From NCBI RefSeq assembly GCF_003813865.1, contig NZ_RMVG01000002.1, positions 372,001 to 436,000 on the forward strand: a stretch of DNA of 64,000 bases, given 5' to 3'. Source of the DNA: Candidatus Pantoea deserta (GTDB lineage: Bacteria; Pseudomonadota; Gammaproteobacteria; Enterobacterales; Enterobacteriaceae). Position numbers and translations under genes: made by a program. Each line of letters starts with the position of its first letter. The first letter of the stretch is position 1. Below, in pieces: positions 1-9,252 of this stretch. The notes beneath the pieces are model-generated. The model ran no database searches. It worked only from the letters and a program-made list of their open reading frames with translations, and had not been told where the DNA came from.

Positions 1-1
1 C

Positions 2-1408
2 GGCCCGTGCTATGTGGGTAAAGATACGCATGCGCTCTCTGAGCCAGCGATCCTCTCGGTACTGGAAGTGCTGGCCGCTAACGGCGTAGACGTCATTGTG
101 CAGCAGGACAACGGCTATACGCCGACGCCCGCTATCTCTAACGCTATTCTTGAGCACAACAAGCAGGGCGGGGCGCAGGCGGACGGCATCGTGATCACGC
201 CGTCGCACAACCCGCCGGAAGACGGCGGCATCAAATACAATCCGCCAAACGGCGGTCCGGCCGATACTAACGTCACTAAAGTGGTAGAGGATCGCGCCAA
301 CCAGCTGATCAAAGCGGGCCTTAAAGATGTTAAACGCCTGCCGCTGGATCAGGCGTGGGCGAGTGGTCACATCGTCGAGAAAGATCTGATCCAGCCTTAT
401 GTCGAAGGTCTGGCGCAGGTGATCGACTTTGCTGCTATTCAGAAAGCCGGCCTGAAGTTAGGCGTCGATCCGCTGGGCGGCTCCGGTATCGAATACTGGA
501 AGCGCATCGCTGAACACTATCAGCTCGATCTGACGCTGGTTAACGATGCGGTCGATCAGACTTTCCGCTTTATGCATCTCGATAAAGATGGCGTCGTGCG
601 TATGGACTGCTCTTCTGAGTGCGCGATGGCTGGCCTGCTGGCGTACAAAGACAAGTTCGATCTGGCGTTCGGCAACGACCCGGATTATGACCGTCACGGT
701 ATCGTCACGCCGTCTGGTCTGATGAACCCGAACCACTATCTGGCCGTCGCCATTAACTACCTGTTCCAGCATCGTCCGCAGTGGGGCCAGGATGTCGCCG
801 TGGGTAAAACGCTGGTCTCCAGCGCCATGATTGACCGGGTAGTCAACGACATCGGCCGTAAGCTGGTGGAAGTGCCGGTTGGCTTTAAATGGTTTGTCGA
901 CGGCCTGTTCGACGGCAGTTTTGGCTTCGGCGGCGAAGAGAGCGCAGGCGCCTCTTTCCTGCGCTTTGATGGCTCAGCCTGGTCAACCGATAAAGACGGT
1001 ATCATTCTCTGCCTGCTGGCGGCGGAAATCACCGCGGTAACCGGCAAGAACCCGCAGCAGCACTATGACGAGCTGGCGCAACGCTTCGGCGCGCCGAGCT
1101 ATAACCGCTTACAGGCACCGGCGACCTCTGCGCAAAAAGCCGCGCTCTCTAAGCTGTCGCCTGAAATGGTCAGCGCCGACACGCTGGCGGGCGACCCGAT
1201 TACCGCGCGTCTGACGGCGGCGCCGGGCAATGGCGCCTCGATCGGCGGTCTGAAAGTGATGACGGAAAACGGCTGGTTCGCCGCGCGTCCGTCAGGCACC
1301 GAAGACGCCTATAAAATTTATTGCGAAAGCTTCCTGGGCGCAGAACATCGCGCGCAGATCGAGAAAGAAGCGGTAGAGATCGTCAGCGAAGTGCTGAAAA
1401 ACGCCTGA
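2..1408 (+). CDS. pgm: Phosphoglucomutase, 5' end missing
   Basis: Interconverts glucose 1-phosphate and glucose 6-phosphate in the cytoplasm, linking glycolysis to glycogen, UDP-glucose and trehalose synthesis. The reading frame is open from base 2, so the gene starts before the window. The visible 468 residues correspond to all but roughly the first 80 of the ~546-residue E. coli enzyme. The phosphoserine loop [20 protein letters not shown], the metal site NDPDYDRHG, the sugar-binding loop [10 protein letters not shown] and the C-terminal phosphate-binding [12 protein letters not shown] are all intact. It faces kdpE convergently. In E. coli speF and potE lie between these genes; they are absent here. 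Identification is secure. Confidence 0.98.
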   Translation, partial: GPCYVGKDTHALSEPAILSVLEVLAANGVDVIVQQDNGYTPTPAISNAILEHNKQGGAQADGIVITPSHNPPEDGGIKYNPPNGGPADTNVTKVVEDRANQLIKAGLKDVKRLPLDQAWASGHIVEKDLIQPYVEGLAQVIDFAAIQKAGLKLGVDPLGGSGIEYWKRIAEHYQLDLTLVNDAVDQTFRFMHLDKDGVVRMDCSSECAMAGLLAYKDKFDLAFGNDPDYDRHGIVTPSGLMNPNHYLAVAINYLFQHRPQWGQDVAVGKTLVSSAMIDRVVNDIGRKLVEVPVGFKWFVDGLFDGSFGFGGEESAGASFLRFDGSAWSTDKDGIILCLLAAEITAVTGKNPQQHYDELAQRFGAPSYNRLQAPATSAQKAALSKLSPEMVSADTLAGDPITARLTAAPGNGASIGGLKVMTENGWFAARPSGTEDAYKIYCESFLGAEHRAQIEKEAVEIVSEVLKNA

Positions 1409-1582
1409 CGGTAAGGAGCAGGCTGCTGCGTCCTGAGCCGTTCACGCGGCGCATACCGCGGCAGTCGGCGCAATGGGCCGGGAGCCTGTTGCTCCACGCA
1501 GCATCGGCGCGCGGCGCGCAGGGGGGAAATTCCCTGAGCAACCGCGCCTTTCTCTCTGCGTCAGCGCCATGCCGTCTTCCTC

Positions 1583-1606
1583 AAGCGCCCCAGGGCGCTT
1601 TTTTTA
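1583..1606. terminator. Bidirectional hairpin between pgm and kdpE
   Basis: An 8-bp perfect stem (AAGCGCCC / GGGCGCTT) with a very short loop is followed on the plus strand by seven T. It ends pgm transcription and also overlaps the kdpE stop codon (1604-1606). The 174 bp between the pgm stop and this hairpin hold no credible gene; they contain imperfect inverted repeats (GGAGCA...TGCTCC) of no assigned role. Confidence 0.8.
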
Positions 1607-2278
1607 TGGCATAAAGCGATAGCCGATACCGGTTTCCGTCAGCAGATGCTTTGGCTGTGTCGGGTCCGCCTCCAGCTTCTGGCGTAGATGCGCCATATAG
1701 ATACGCAAATAGTGGCTGTGCTCCACTGCATTGGGTCCCCATACCTGACTCAGCAGCTGCCGCTGCGTCAGCACCTTGCCTACATTTTTCAGCAGGACGC
1801 CCAGCAGGCGAAATTCAATGGGCGTCAGGTGGATCTCCTGCCCGGCGCGTAACACGCGGCGCGTCGCCAGATCGACGCTGACATCGCTAAAGCGAATCTC
1901 CGGCTCCGGCTGCGGGCCAGCATGGCGGCGCAACGCCACGCGCACGCGCGCCAGCAGCTCACCGATGCCAAAAGGTTTGGTGAGATAGTCATCGGCGCCC
2001 GCATCCAGCGCGGCGATCTTATCCTCTTCGTCCACGCGCGCCGACAGCACAATCACCGGCACAGCGCTCCACTGCCGTATTTCTTCAATAAAATCGCGTC
2101 CGTCGCCGTCGGGCAATCCAAGGTCCAGGATCACCAGATCGGGTTTGCGCGTTGCCGCCTCGATCAGCCCGCGCTGCAAGGTATCGGCGTCATACACTTT
2201 CAGCGCTTCGCCCTCCAGCGCGAGGCGCACAAAGCGCCGGATCTCTTTTTCATCTTCGACGATTAATACGGTGGTCAC
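1604..2278 (-). CDS. kdpE: Response regulator KdpE, orphan
   Basis: OmpR/PhoB-family response regulator, which in E. coli activates the kdpFABC potassium-uptake operon after phosphorylation by KdpD. The receiver domain (residues ~1-115) has the acidic pair VEDE, the phosphoacceptor Asp in VILDLGLPDGDG and the conserved Lys in YLTKPF. A winged-helix DNA-binding domain follows (LTPIEFRLLGVLL ... SHYLRIYMAHLRQKLE). The GTG at 2278 is chosen: it aligns with the E. coli start, gives 224 residues against 225, and begins in a GTGA context as if it once overlapped an upstream stop. An ATG five codons earlier has no good Shine-Dalgarno site. The normal partners kdpD and kdpFABC are not here; ybfA lies directly upstream, where kdpF adjoins ybfA in E. 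coli. Confidence 0.93.
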   Translation of the reverse strand: MTTVLIVEDEKEIRRFVRLALEGEALKVYDADTLQRGLIEAATRKPDLVILDLGLPDGDGRDFIEEIRQWSAVPVIVLSARVDEEDKIAALDAGADDYLTKPFGIGELLARVRVALRRHAGPQPEPEIRFSDVSVDLATRRVLRAGQEIHLTPIEFRLLGVLLKNVGKVLTQRQLLSQVWGPNAVEHSHYLRIYMAHLRQKLEADPTQPKHLLTETGIGYRFMP

Positions 2279-2512
2279 GCCCTGATGCTCCATGCCTGAT
2301 AAGGTGTCGTCACTCTACCAGCAATTTCGCCGCAGCTATATGCGCCTGAAAAGAACACACCATTAACTTTTATGTAACTTAATTTCATCACTGCGCATTT
2401 TATGAAGAAAAAAACAGCAAAATGGTGGTCGGATGAGTAGTAAAATTACGCCAGTCAGCGTAATATCTGAGCAAGATCACATTATTCACCATCGCTCCTG
2501 AGGAGGCAGATT

Positions 2513-2713
2513 ATGTATCAGGCTTATCCGCGCTATAAAATCATCCTGCGCCGCGCGTTGGTTACTCTTATCGGCGTGCTGGCCTTGCCGGTCATGCTTT
2601 TCCGCAAAGATCGCGCGCGCTTTTACAGCTATCTGCATCGTGTCTGGTGCAAAACCAGCACCCGGCCGGTCTGGCTGGCGCAAACCGAATCGGCAGGCGG
2701 CGTTTTCTGGTAA
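2513..2713 (+). CDS. ybfA: YbfA family small protein
   Basis: A 66-residue protein matching E. coli YbfA in length and in the segments [20 protein letters not shown] and HRVWCKTS. A basic N-terminus is followed by one short hydrophobic stretch (residues ~16-30), so it is probably a small inner-membrane protein. The biochemical function is unknown. The Shine-Dalgarno GAGGAGG sits 7 bases before the ATG and fixes the start. In E. coli ybfA follows the kdp operon; here the two are 234 bp apart with no kdp structural genes between them. Confidence 0.88.
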   Translation: MYQAYPRYKIILRRALVTLIGVLALPVMLFRKDRARFYSYLHRVWCKTSTRPVWLAQTESAGGVFW

Positions 2714-2731
2714 TCCGCGGCCATAGCGAAA

Positions 2732-2760
2732 AAAGCCCAATGGAGACATTGGGCTTTGTT
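2732..2760 (+). terminator. Rho-independent terminator after ybfA
   Basis: An 11-bp perfect stem (AAAGCCCAATG / CATTGGGCTTT) closes a GAGA tetraloop and is followed by a T-rich run. It separates ybfA from ybgA. Confidence 0.88.
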
Positions 2761-2873
2761 GTTTCTGATGCGCCCCTCACAGAGAAAAGCCCTCACTTAC
2801 TGGCGTGGGAGTGTATTTCGCACGTTTTTCGGCTACACTTAAACCTCTACAAGATTTCGGAGGTTGTACAAGT

Positions 2874-3830
2874 ATGAGCGTAAAAATTCCGCTGGGTATC
2901 AGTGCCTGCCTGCTGGGAGAACAAGTGCGTTTCGATGGCGGTCACAAACGACTGGCCTTTGCCGTCAACGAACTTGCGCCCTTTGTACGTTTCGAGCCGG
3001 TTTGTCCCGAAATGGCGATAGGATTGCCGACACCGCGTCCGGCGCTGCGCCTGGTTAAGCAGGAAGACGAAGAGATTCATCTCTGCTTTAGCAAAGACGG
3101 CGGCCAGGAGGTCACGCAGCAGATGCGCGACTGGTCGGCTGAACGGGTTAAGTCGCTGCATCATCTGTGCGGCTACATCCTGTGCGCAAAATCGCCCAGC
3201 TGCGGCATGGAGCGCGTGCGCGTCTACGAGCCTGACACCAATAATAACCGCAAAGCCGGGATGGGCCTGTTTGCTGAAAAGCTACAGGCGGAAATGCCCT
3301 GGCTGCCGATCGAAGAGGATGGCCGCCTGCACGATCCCATACTGCGCGAAAACTTTGTCGGGCGCATCTGCGCGCTGCACGAATTTAACCAGATGTGGAA
3401 ACAGGGTCTGAGCCGCGGGCAGCTTATCGCTTTTCACAGCCGCTATAAGCTGCTGATGCTGGCGCATTCGCAGGAAAAATACCGCGAGCTGGGTCCGTTC
3501 GTCGCCTCGATGAGCCAGTGGGATTCGCTGGAAGCCTTTGCCTTTGAATACCGTAACCGCATGATGGCGCTGCTGTCCCAGCCCGCCACGCGTCGCAACC
3601 ACACCAATGTGTTGATGCATGCGCAGGGCTATTTCCGCCGTCAGCTCAGCTCGCCTCAGCGTCAGGAGCTGGCGGAGCTGATCGATCGCTATCGCTGCGG
3701 CGTTCAGCCGCTGCTGGCGCCGATCACTATGCTGAAGCACTACATGACGCAATATCCGCACCCGTGGCTGACGCAGCAGCGCTATTTCGATCCCTATCCG
3801 GAGGCGCTGCGTCTGCGCTACGGTCAGTAA
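2874..3830 (+). CDS. ybgA: DUF523-DUF1722 protein, long form of YbgA
   Basis: A 318-residue two-domain protein. Residues ~1-150 are a DUF523 domain with SACLLG, CPE and KSPSCG, placing cysteines at 12, 44 and 110; in the DUF523 enzyme TudS, cysteines in such motifs bind a [4Fe-4S] cluster used to desulfurate thiouracil. Residues ~160-318 are DUF1722 (HSRYKLLMLAHS, NHTNVLMHAQGYFRR, LKHYMTQYPHPWL). E. coli YbgA (169 residues) carries only DUF1722, so this is the undivided form. The start is the ATG after GGAGG (2859-2863); an upstream in-frame start has no ribosome site. phr begins 4 bases after the stop, so the pair is likely cotranscribed. Desulfidase activity is inference from the motifs; the role of DUF1722 is unknown. 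Confidence 0.88.
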   Translation: MSVKIPLGISACLLGEQVRFDGGHKRLAFAVNELAPFVRFEPVCPEMAIGLPTPRPALRLVKQEDEEIHLCFSKDGGQEVTQQMRDWSAERVKSLHHLCGYILCAKSPSCGMERVRVYEPDTNNNRKAGMGLFAEKLQAEMPWLPIEEDGRLHDPILRENFVGRICALHEFNQMWKQGLSRGQLIAFHSRYKLLMLAHSQEKYRELGPFVASMSQWDSLEAFAFEYRNRMMALLSQPATRRNHTNVLMHAQGYFRRQLSSPQRQELAELIDRYRCGVQPLLAPITMLKHYMTQYPHPWLTQQRYFDPYPEALRLRYGQ

Positions 3831-3834
3831 TCAG

Positions 3835-5262
3835 ATGCGTACCCATCTGGTCTGGCTGCGCAACGATTTGCGCATCAATGATAACCTTGCGCTCAGCGCC
3901 GCCTGTCGCGATGCCGACGCGCAGGTTATCGCGCTCTATATCGCTACGCCGCAGCAGTGGCGTCAGCACGATATGGCACCGAAACAGGCGGCTTTTATCT
4001 ATGAGAGCCTGCTGGAACTTCAGCAGACATTAGCCGAGCGCGGCATCCCCCTGTTCACGGAAACCTGTGAGGATTTCGCCGCCTCGATTGAGGTGCTGCT
4101 CGCTTTTTGCCAGCGCCACCAGGTTGATGCCCTGTTTTATAACTATCAGTACGAATTAAACGAACGGAAGCGCGATGCAGAGGCGGAAAAACGCCTCGAT
4201 AAGGCGGACGTGGTGTGTCAGGGATTTGATGACAGCGTCCTGCTGCCGCCGGGCAGCATACAGACCGGCGACGGCAAAATGTATAAGGTGTACACCCCGT
4301 TCAGCAAAGCCTTTGTCCGTCGGCTGCATCAGTCCCTGCCGGAGTGCGTCGCCGCGCCGAAAACGCGCGCCAGCGGCGCGGTGAAGATTAAAAACAAGGT
4401 GCCGCGTTTTGATTACCCGATGGAGGCGTTTGACCGCGAACGCTTTCCGCCGGGCGAGACGGCCGCGCTTGAACGCCTGCGCCACTTTGCCCGGCAGTCA
4501 ATATGCGATTACTCTCGCCAACGCGACACCCCTGCCATCGATGGCACCAGCCGCCTTTCGGTGTATCTCACAACCGGCGTGTTATCGCCGCGTCAGTGTC
4601 TGCGCCGCGTGCTGACAGAACACCCGCGCGCGCTGGAGGATGAGAAAATCTTTGTCTGGCTTAACGAGCTAATCTGGCGCGAGTTTTATCGTCATCTGAT
4701 GGTGGCGTTTCCTGCGCTGTGCCGACATCAGCCTTTTGTGGAGTGGACGCGCAACGTTGACTGGCAGCGCAACGAGGCGCATTTCGCCGCCTGGAAAGCG
4801 GGCAAAACCGGTTATCCCATTGTTGATGCGGCCATGCGCCAGATGAAAGCGCTGGGCTGGATGCATAACCGCCTGCGCATGATCACCGCCAGCTTTCTGG
4901 TGAAGGATCTGCTGATCGACTGGCATGAAGGCGAACGCTACTTTATGCAAAATCTGATCGATGGCGACCTGGCGGCGAACAACGGCGGCTGGCAGTGGGC
5001 GGCGTCGACGGGCACCGATCCGGTGCCCTATTTTCGCATCTTCAATCCTACGACGCAGGGCGAACGCTTTGACAAGCAGGGCGCTTTTATTCGCCAGTGG
5101 CTGCCTGAACTCGCCGAGGTGCCGGATAGCGATATTCATCAGCCGCAGCGCTGGGCCGAGAAAAACCACAAGAAACTCGATTATCCCTCGCCAATCGTGG
5201 AACATAAGCAGGCACGTAAAAAGACATTAGACGCCTTTGTGCGCGCGAAAAACGCAGCCTGA
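3835..5262 (+). CDS. phr: Deoxyribodipyrimidine photolyase
   Basis: Repairs cyclobutane pyrimidine dimers using near-UV or blue light. The 475 residues match the class I CPD photolyase length (E. coli 472). The N-terminal antenna domain (MRTHLVWLRNDLRINDN) is of the methenyltetrahydrofolate type. The C-terminal FAD domain shows WLNELIWREFYRHL, GYPIVDAAMRQMKALGWMHN and the flavin and substrate block NNGGWQWAASTGTDPVPYFR. It follows ybgA by 4 bases, the same pairing as in E. coli, and is followed 17 bp later by ybgI. Confidence 0.98.
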   Translation: MRTHLVWLRNDLRINDNLALSAACRDADAQVIALYIATPQQWRQHDMAPKQAAFIYESLLELQQTLAERGIPLFTETCEDFAASIEVLLAFCQRHQVDALFYNYQYELNERKRDAEAEKRLDKADVVCQGFDDSVLLPPGSIQTGDGKMYKVYTPFSKAFVRRLHQSLPECVAAPKTRASGAVKIKNKVPRFDYPMEAFDRERFPPGETAALERLRHFARQSICDYSRQRDTPAIDGTSRLSVYLTTGVLSPRQCLRRVLTEHPRALEDEKIFVWLNELIWREFYRHLMVAFPALCRHQPFVEWTRNVDWQRNEAHFAAWKAGKTGYPIVDAAMRQMKALGWMHNRLRMITASFLVKDLLIDWHEGERYFMQNLIDGDLAANNGGWQWAASTGTDPVPYFRIFNPTTQGERFDKQGAFIRQWLPELAEVPDSDIHQPQRWAEKNHKKLDYPSPIVEHKQARKKTLDAFVRAKNAA

Positions 5263-5279
5263 GGCGGCACGGAGCCGTT

Positions 5280-6023
5280 ATGAATCACTACGAACTTGAA
5301 AACATTGTCAATCAGCAGCTAAACAGCAGCGCCTTCAGCGACTATGCGCCCAATGGGCTACAGGTCGAAGGGCGCGCCGAGGTTAAAACCGTTATTACCG
5401 GCGTCACCGCCAGCCAGGCGCTGGTAGATGAGGCGGTCGCGCGGCACGCCGACGCCATCCTGGTGCACCATGGCTATTTCTGGAAAAACGAGCCGGCGGC
5501 CATCAAAGGGATGAAGCGCAACCGCCTGCGCGCGCTGTTGAGCAATGACATTAATCTCTATGGCTGGCACCTGCCGCTTGATGCGCATCCCGTTCTGGGC
5601 AACAACGCGCAGCTGGCGAAGCTGCTGGATATAGAGGTAAAAGGCGAAGTGCAGCCGCTGGTATTCTGGGGCGAGCTGGCGACGCCGCTGAGCGGCGCGG
5701 CGCTGGCGCAGCGTATCGAAGAAAAGCTGGGACGCGCGCCGCTGCACTGCGGCGATAACGCGCCGGCGCAAATCCGTCGCATCGCCTGGTGCAGCGGCGG
5801 CGGCCAGGGGTTTATCGACAGCGCCGCCGCCTTTGGCGTTGACGCCTATCTCACCGGCGAAGTCTCCGAGCAGACCATCCACAGCGCCCGCGAGCAGGGT
5901 ATTCACTTCTTCGCCGCCGGTCACCATGCGACCGAGCGCGGCGGCATCAAAGCGCTGGGCGAATGGCTGGCTGAACACCATGGTCTCGACGTTACCTTTA
6001 TCGATATTCCCAATCCCGCCTGA
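5280..6023 (+). CDS. ybgI: Nif3-like dinuclear metal-binding protein YbgI
   Basis: A 247-residue member of the Nif3 family, the same length as E. coli YbgI, which forms a toroidal hexamer with a dinuclear metal site in each subunit. Metal-ligand motifs are visible: VHHGYFWKNE near residue 64, HLPLDAHP near 98, and AAGHHATERGG near 215. The family has been annotated as a GTP cyclohydrolase I type 2 homolog, but the substrate is not firmly established. The ATG is 17 bp after the phr stop, behind a short GGAG-like site. It may be part of a ybgA-phr-ybgI transcript. Confidence 0.94.
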   Translation: MNHYELENIVNQQLNSSAFSDYAPNGLQVEGRAEVKTVITGVTASQALVDEAVARHADAILVHHGYFWKNEPAAIKGMKRNRLRALLSNDINLYGWHLPLDAHPVLGNNAQLAKLLDIEVKGEVQPLVFWGELATPLSGAALAQRIEEKLGRAPLHCGDNAPAQIRRIAWCSGGGQGFIDSAAAFGVDAYLTGEVSEQTIHSAREQGIHFFAAGHHATERGGIKALGEWLAEHHGLDVTFIDIPNPA

Positions 6024-6063
6024 TTAATCTCTGCTTTTGCGCCCTGGCCCGGGCGCAAATCTG

Positions 6064-6092
6064 TTGACAGATTTCTGCCACTTTCGCATAAC
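6064..6092 (+). promoter_or_regulatory. Candidate sigma-70 promoter for the 5-oxoproline operon
   Basis: TTGACA at 6064-6069, a 17-bp spacer and CATAAC at 6087-6092 lie in the 136-bp gap between ybgI and pxpB. The -35 is consensus and the -10 matches four of six positions. It would drive pxpBCA and the genes beyond. Confidence 0.5.
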
Positions 6093-6159
6093 TAGTTGCT
6101 TTATTCTGATAAGCGACAGCCGCAGCGCGCTTAGCGCAGCGGGGAACGGGAGGTGGATT

Positions 6160-6816
6160 TTGCAACAAGCACGATGTTATCTGCTTGGGGAACAGGCGGT
6201 GGTGCTGGAGCTTGAACCACCGGTATCGCTGCAAAGTCAGCAGCGTATTTGGGGATTAACGCAGCGCCTGCAACAGCATGAGCAGATCGCTGACGTCATT
6301 CCCGGCATGAACAATATCACGCTGCTGCTGCGCGAGCCGCAACAGAGCGCGCAGGCTGCCGTTGAGCGCCTGCAACGCTGGTGGGAAGAGAGCGAAGCCC
6401 AGGAAGCGGCGTCGCGCCTGGTAGAAATTCCGGTTATTTACGGTAAAGAGGCCGGGCCGGATCTGCAATTTGTCGCCGATCACGCCGGGCTGACGCCAAA
6501 ACAGGTGGTAGAGCTGCACAGCAGCACGGACTACGTGGTCTATTTTATCGGCTTTCAGCCGGGATTCCCCTATCTGGGCGGCCTTGACAGCCGTCTGCAC
6601 ACGCCGCGTCGCGCCGAACCGCGCGTCAGCGTGCCCGCCGGATCGGTCGGCATCGGCGGAAGTCAGACCGGCGTCTATCCGCTGTCCACTCCCGGCGGTT
6701 GGCAGCTGCTCGGTCAGACGCCGGTTGCGCTGTTCACCCCCCATCAGCAGCCGCCAACGCTGCTGCGTCCCGGCGACAGCGTGCGCTTTGTGCCGCAAAA
6801 GGAGGGCGTATGTTAA
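6160..6816 (+). CDS. pxpB: 5-oxoprolinase subunit PxpB
   Basis: A KipI-family subunit of the bacterial ATP-dependent 5-oxoprolinase, which with PxpA and PxpC hydrolyses 5-oxoproline to glutamate. The start is taken as the TTG at 6160, preceded by GGGAGGTGG; this gives 218 residues, the same as E. coli PxpB (YbgJ), and starts exactly where similarity begins ([10 protein letters not shown]). Family motifs include [13 protein letters not shown], the core [12 protein letters not shown], and [27 protein letters not shown] longer in-frame reading upstream is unsupported. Its stop overlaps the pxpC start. Confidence 0.95.
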   Translation: MQQARCYLLGEQAVVLELEPPVSLQSQQRIWGLTQRLQQHEQIADVIPGMNNITLLLREPQQSAQAAVERLQRWWEESEAQEAASRLVEIPVIYGKEAGPDLQFVADHAGLTPKQVVELHSSTDYVVYFIGFQPGFPYLGGLDSRLHTPRRAEPRVSVPAGSVGIGGSQTGVYPLSTPGGWQLLGQTPVALFTPHQQPPTLLRPGDSVRFVPQKEGVC

Positions 6817-7742
6817 GGATCCTGCGAGCGGGACTGGCGACAACCATTCAGGACAGCGGCCGTACCGGCTGGCGTCAGTCCGGTATCAGCGTAGGCGGCG
6901 TGCTCGATCTGCCCGCTATGCGCACCGCTAATCTTTTAGTGGGCAACGATCCCGACAGCGCGGTGCTGGAAATCGTGCTGGGTCAGTTCAAAGCGGAATT
7001 TATGCGCGACGGCTGGTTCGCGCTGACGGGAGCCGGCTGCAACGCCGAGCTGGACGACAAGCCCGTCTGGACCGGCTGGCGGCTGCCGGTGAAAAAAGGG
7101 CAGGTTTTGACGCTGTCGATGCCTGTACACGGTATGCGCAGCTATCTGGCGATCCACGGCGGTTTCGACATCGCGCCGACGCTTGGCTCGGTCAGCACCG
7201 ACCTCAAGGCGGAATTTGGCGGCTGGCAGGGGCGCAAGCTGGAAGATGGCGATCGGTTGCCGCTGGGAAAACCCACCCGCCGCTTTACGCGTAAAGCCGG
7301 GGTGCGGCAGTTGCTCTGGAGCAACCGCATTCGCGCGCTGCCCGGACCGGAATATCATGAATTTAGCCGTGAAGCGCAGATGGCTTTCTGGCGTACGCCC
7401 TGGCTGCTCAGCCCGCAGAGCAACCGCATGGGCTATCGCCTGCAAGGCCCGGAGCTGAAGCGTGAGACATCGCGCGAGCTGCTGTCGCATGGCCTGGTGC
7501 CCGGCGTAGTTCAGGTGCCGCCCAACGGTCAACCGATCGTGCTGATGGCCGATGCGCAGACCACCGGTGGCTATCCGCGCATCGCCTGCATTATTAATGC
7601 CGATCTTTACCAGCTCGCGCAAATCCGTCTGGGCGAGCCGATTCACTTTATCCAGAGCTCGCTGCCAGCGGCGATGCAGGCCCGTATGCATCAGCAGCGC
7701 GCGCTGGATCACATGGCATGGGGACTTGCTGATGAAGATTGA
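6810..7742 (+). CDS. pxpC: 5-oxoprolinase subunit PxpC
   Basis: A KipA-family (biotin-dependent carboxylase-like) subunit that works with PxpB, in the same complex as PxpA. The ATG at 6810 lies behind GGAGGG, overlaps the last 7 bases of pxpB and gives 310 residues, as in E. coli YbgK. Recognisable blocks are [49 protein letters not shown] and [14 protein letters not shown]. The 3' end overlaps pxpA by 11 bases, so the three subunits are translationally coupled. Confidence 0.96.
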   Translation: MLRILRAGLATTIQDSGRTGWRQSGISVGGVLDLPAMRTANLLVGNDPDSAVLEIVLGQFKAEFMRDGWFALTGAGCNAELDDKPVWTGWRLPVKKGQVLTLSMPVHGMRSYLAIHGGFDIAPTLGSVSTDLKAEFGGWQGRKLEDGDRLPLGKPTRRFTRKAGVRQLLWSNRIRALPGPEYHEFSREAQMAFWRTPWLLSPQSNRMGYRLQGPELKRETSRELLSHGLVPGVVQVPPNGQPIVLMADAQTTGGYPRIACIINADLYQLAQIRLGEPIHFIQSSLPAAMQARMHQQRALDHMAWGLADED

Positions 7743-8469
7743 TCTGAATGCCGATCTGGGCGAGGGCAGCGGCAGCGACCGTGAACTGTTACAGCTGGTC
7801 AGCTCGGCCAATATCGCCTGCGGCTTTCATGCGGGCGATGCGCAGACCATGCTGCAATCGGTGCGCTGGGCGAAAGAGTTCGGCGTGGCTATCGGCGCGC
7901 ATCCGAGCTTTCCGGATCGGGAGAATTTTGGCCGCACCGCGATGCAGCTGCCGCCGGAAACGGTCTATGCGCAGATGATCTATCAAATCGGCGCGCTGAA
8001 AAGCCTTGCCGAAAGCGAAGGCGAGAAGCTGGCGCACGTTAAGCCGCACGGCATGCTCTATAACCAGGCCGCCGCTGACGCGACGCTGGCGGACGCCATT
8101 GCCCGCGCGGTGAAAGCGGTCGATGCCGATCTGATTCTGGTCGGGCTGGCGGGTAGTGAATCGGTGCGCGCCGCAGCGCATCATGGATTGCGCACGCGGG
8201 AAGAGGTGTTTGCCGATCGCGGTTACCTCAGCAGCGGCGCGCTGGTGCCGCGCAGCCAGCCAGGCGCAATGATTGAAGAGGAGGCGCGGGCGATTGCGCA
8301 GACGCTGACCATGGTCAGGGAGAAAAAAGTACAAAGCATCAGCGGCGACTGGGTGGCGGTGAATGCGCAGACCGTCTGCCTGCACGGCGACGGCGCTCAT
8401 GCGCTGCTGTTTGCGCAGCGTCTGCGTGACGTCTTTGCCGCTGAGCGGATCGCCGTCACCTCCCGGTAA
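7732..8469 (+). CDS. pxpA: 5-oxoprolinase subunit PxpA
   Basis: LamB/YcsF-family subunit of 5-oxoprolinase, 245 residues (E. coli YbgL 244). The family signature [22 protein letters not shown] and [14 protein letters not shown] are at the N-terminus, [12 protein letters not shown] in the middle, and [11 protein letters not shown] near the C-terminus. The start at 7732 lies inside the end of pxpC. A 54-bp gap follows before the DUF969 gene; it contains a 6-bp GC stem (8483-8502) followed by CTTTCC that could be a weak attenuator. Confidence 0.96.
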   Translation: MKIDLNADLGEGSGSDRELLQLVSSANIACGFHAGDAQTMLQSVRWAKEFGVAIGAHPSFPDRENFGRTAMQLPPETVYAQMIYQIGALKSLAESEGEKLAHVKPHGMLYNQAAADATLADAIARAVKAVDADLILVGLAGSESVRAAAHHGLRTREEVFADRGYLSSGALVPRSQPGAMIEEEARAIAQTLTMVREKKVQSISGDWVAVNAQTVCLHGDGAHALLFAQRLRDVFAAERIAVTSR

Positions 8470-8523
8470 ATTTTCGTCTTTTGCCCGGTTTTATCGCCGG
8501 GCCTTTCCAACCTAAGGGTAAAC

Positions 8524-9252
8524 ATGGATAACATGATAAACCTCTGGCCGCTTCTGGGTATCGCGGCAATTATTGTGGGCTTTCTGCTGCGCTTTAATCC
8601 GGTACTGGTCGTTATTGTCGCCGGTTTTGTTACTGGCTTCGCCGCGTTTATGCCGCTGGGCGATATTCTGGAAAAACTGGGCGCAGGCTTTCTTAATACC
8701 CGCAACCTGCCGCTGATCCTGCTGCTGCCGCTGGCGGTCATTGGCCTGCTGGAACGACACGGCCTGAAAGAGCGCGCGCAGGCCTGGATCGCGCAGATCA
8801 AAACCGCGACCGCGGGTCGTCTGCTGATCGTCTACCTGTTTGTGCGCGAGATTACCGCCGCGCTGGGGCTGACCAGCCTCGGCGGGCATCCGCAGATGGT
8901 GCGTCCGCTGCTGGCGCCGATGGCGGAAGGGGCAACGGAGAATCGCTATGGCGACGTTTCGCCGGAGGTGCGCCATCGTCTGCGCGCCATGTCGGCCGCG
9001 ACAGATAACGTCGGCCTGTTCTTCGGCGAGGATATTTTCGTCGCCTTTGGCGCGATTATCTTTATGCATAACTTTATGCTGGAGTCCGCCAACATCCATA
9101 CCGAACCGCTACATATCGCAGTCTGGGGCATTCCGACCGCTATCGCCGCTTTTCTTATTCATTCGGTCCGTCTGGTTCGCCTGGACCGTCGGCTGGCGCG
9201 CGAACTCCATGCGCTGAACGGCGCGGCGCTGAAAGCCAAAGGAGGCCGCTGA
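8524..9252 (+). CDS. DUF969 membrane protein, candidate 5-oxoproline transporter component
   Basis: A 242-residue hydrophobic protein of the DUF969 family. About six membrane segments are visible (roughly residues 6-25, 27-46, 58-78, 98-118, 160-180, 194-214), with a conserved polar stretch between them (GLTSLGGHPQMVRPLLAPMAEGA ending the fourth). The start follows AAGGGT. Its stop overlaps the start of the DUF979 gene (TGATG). DUF969 and DUF979 genes are known to occur as a pair next to pyroglutamyl peptidase or 5-oxoprolinase genes; here they lie between the two. Import of 5-oxoproline or pyroglutamyl peptides is inference from this context; the transport mechanism is unknown. Confidence 0.8.
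   Translation: MDNMINLWPLLGIAAIIVGFLLRFNPVLVVIVAGFVTGFAAFMPLGDILEKLGAGFLNTRNLPLILLLPLAVIGLLERHGLKERAQAWIAQIKTATAGRLLIVYLFVREITAALGLTSLGGHPQMVRPLLAPMAEGATENRYGDVSPEVRHRLRAMSAATDNVGLFFGEDIFVAFGAIIFMHNFMLESANIHTEPLHIAVWGIPTAIAAFLIHSVRLVRLDRRLARELHALNGAALKAKGGR

Noticed and set aside
2433..2501. A 22-codon reading frame ending in the ybfA ribosome site, as if a leader peptide
   Set aside because: It has no convincing ribosome site of its own, no regulatory residue run and no known counterpart; too short to support.
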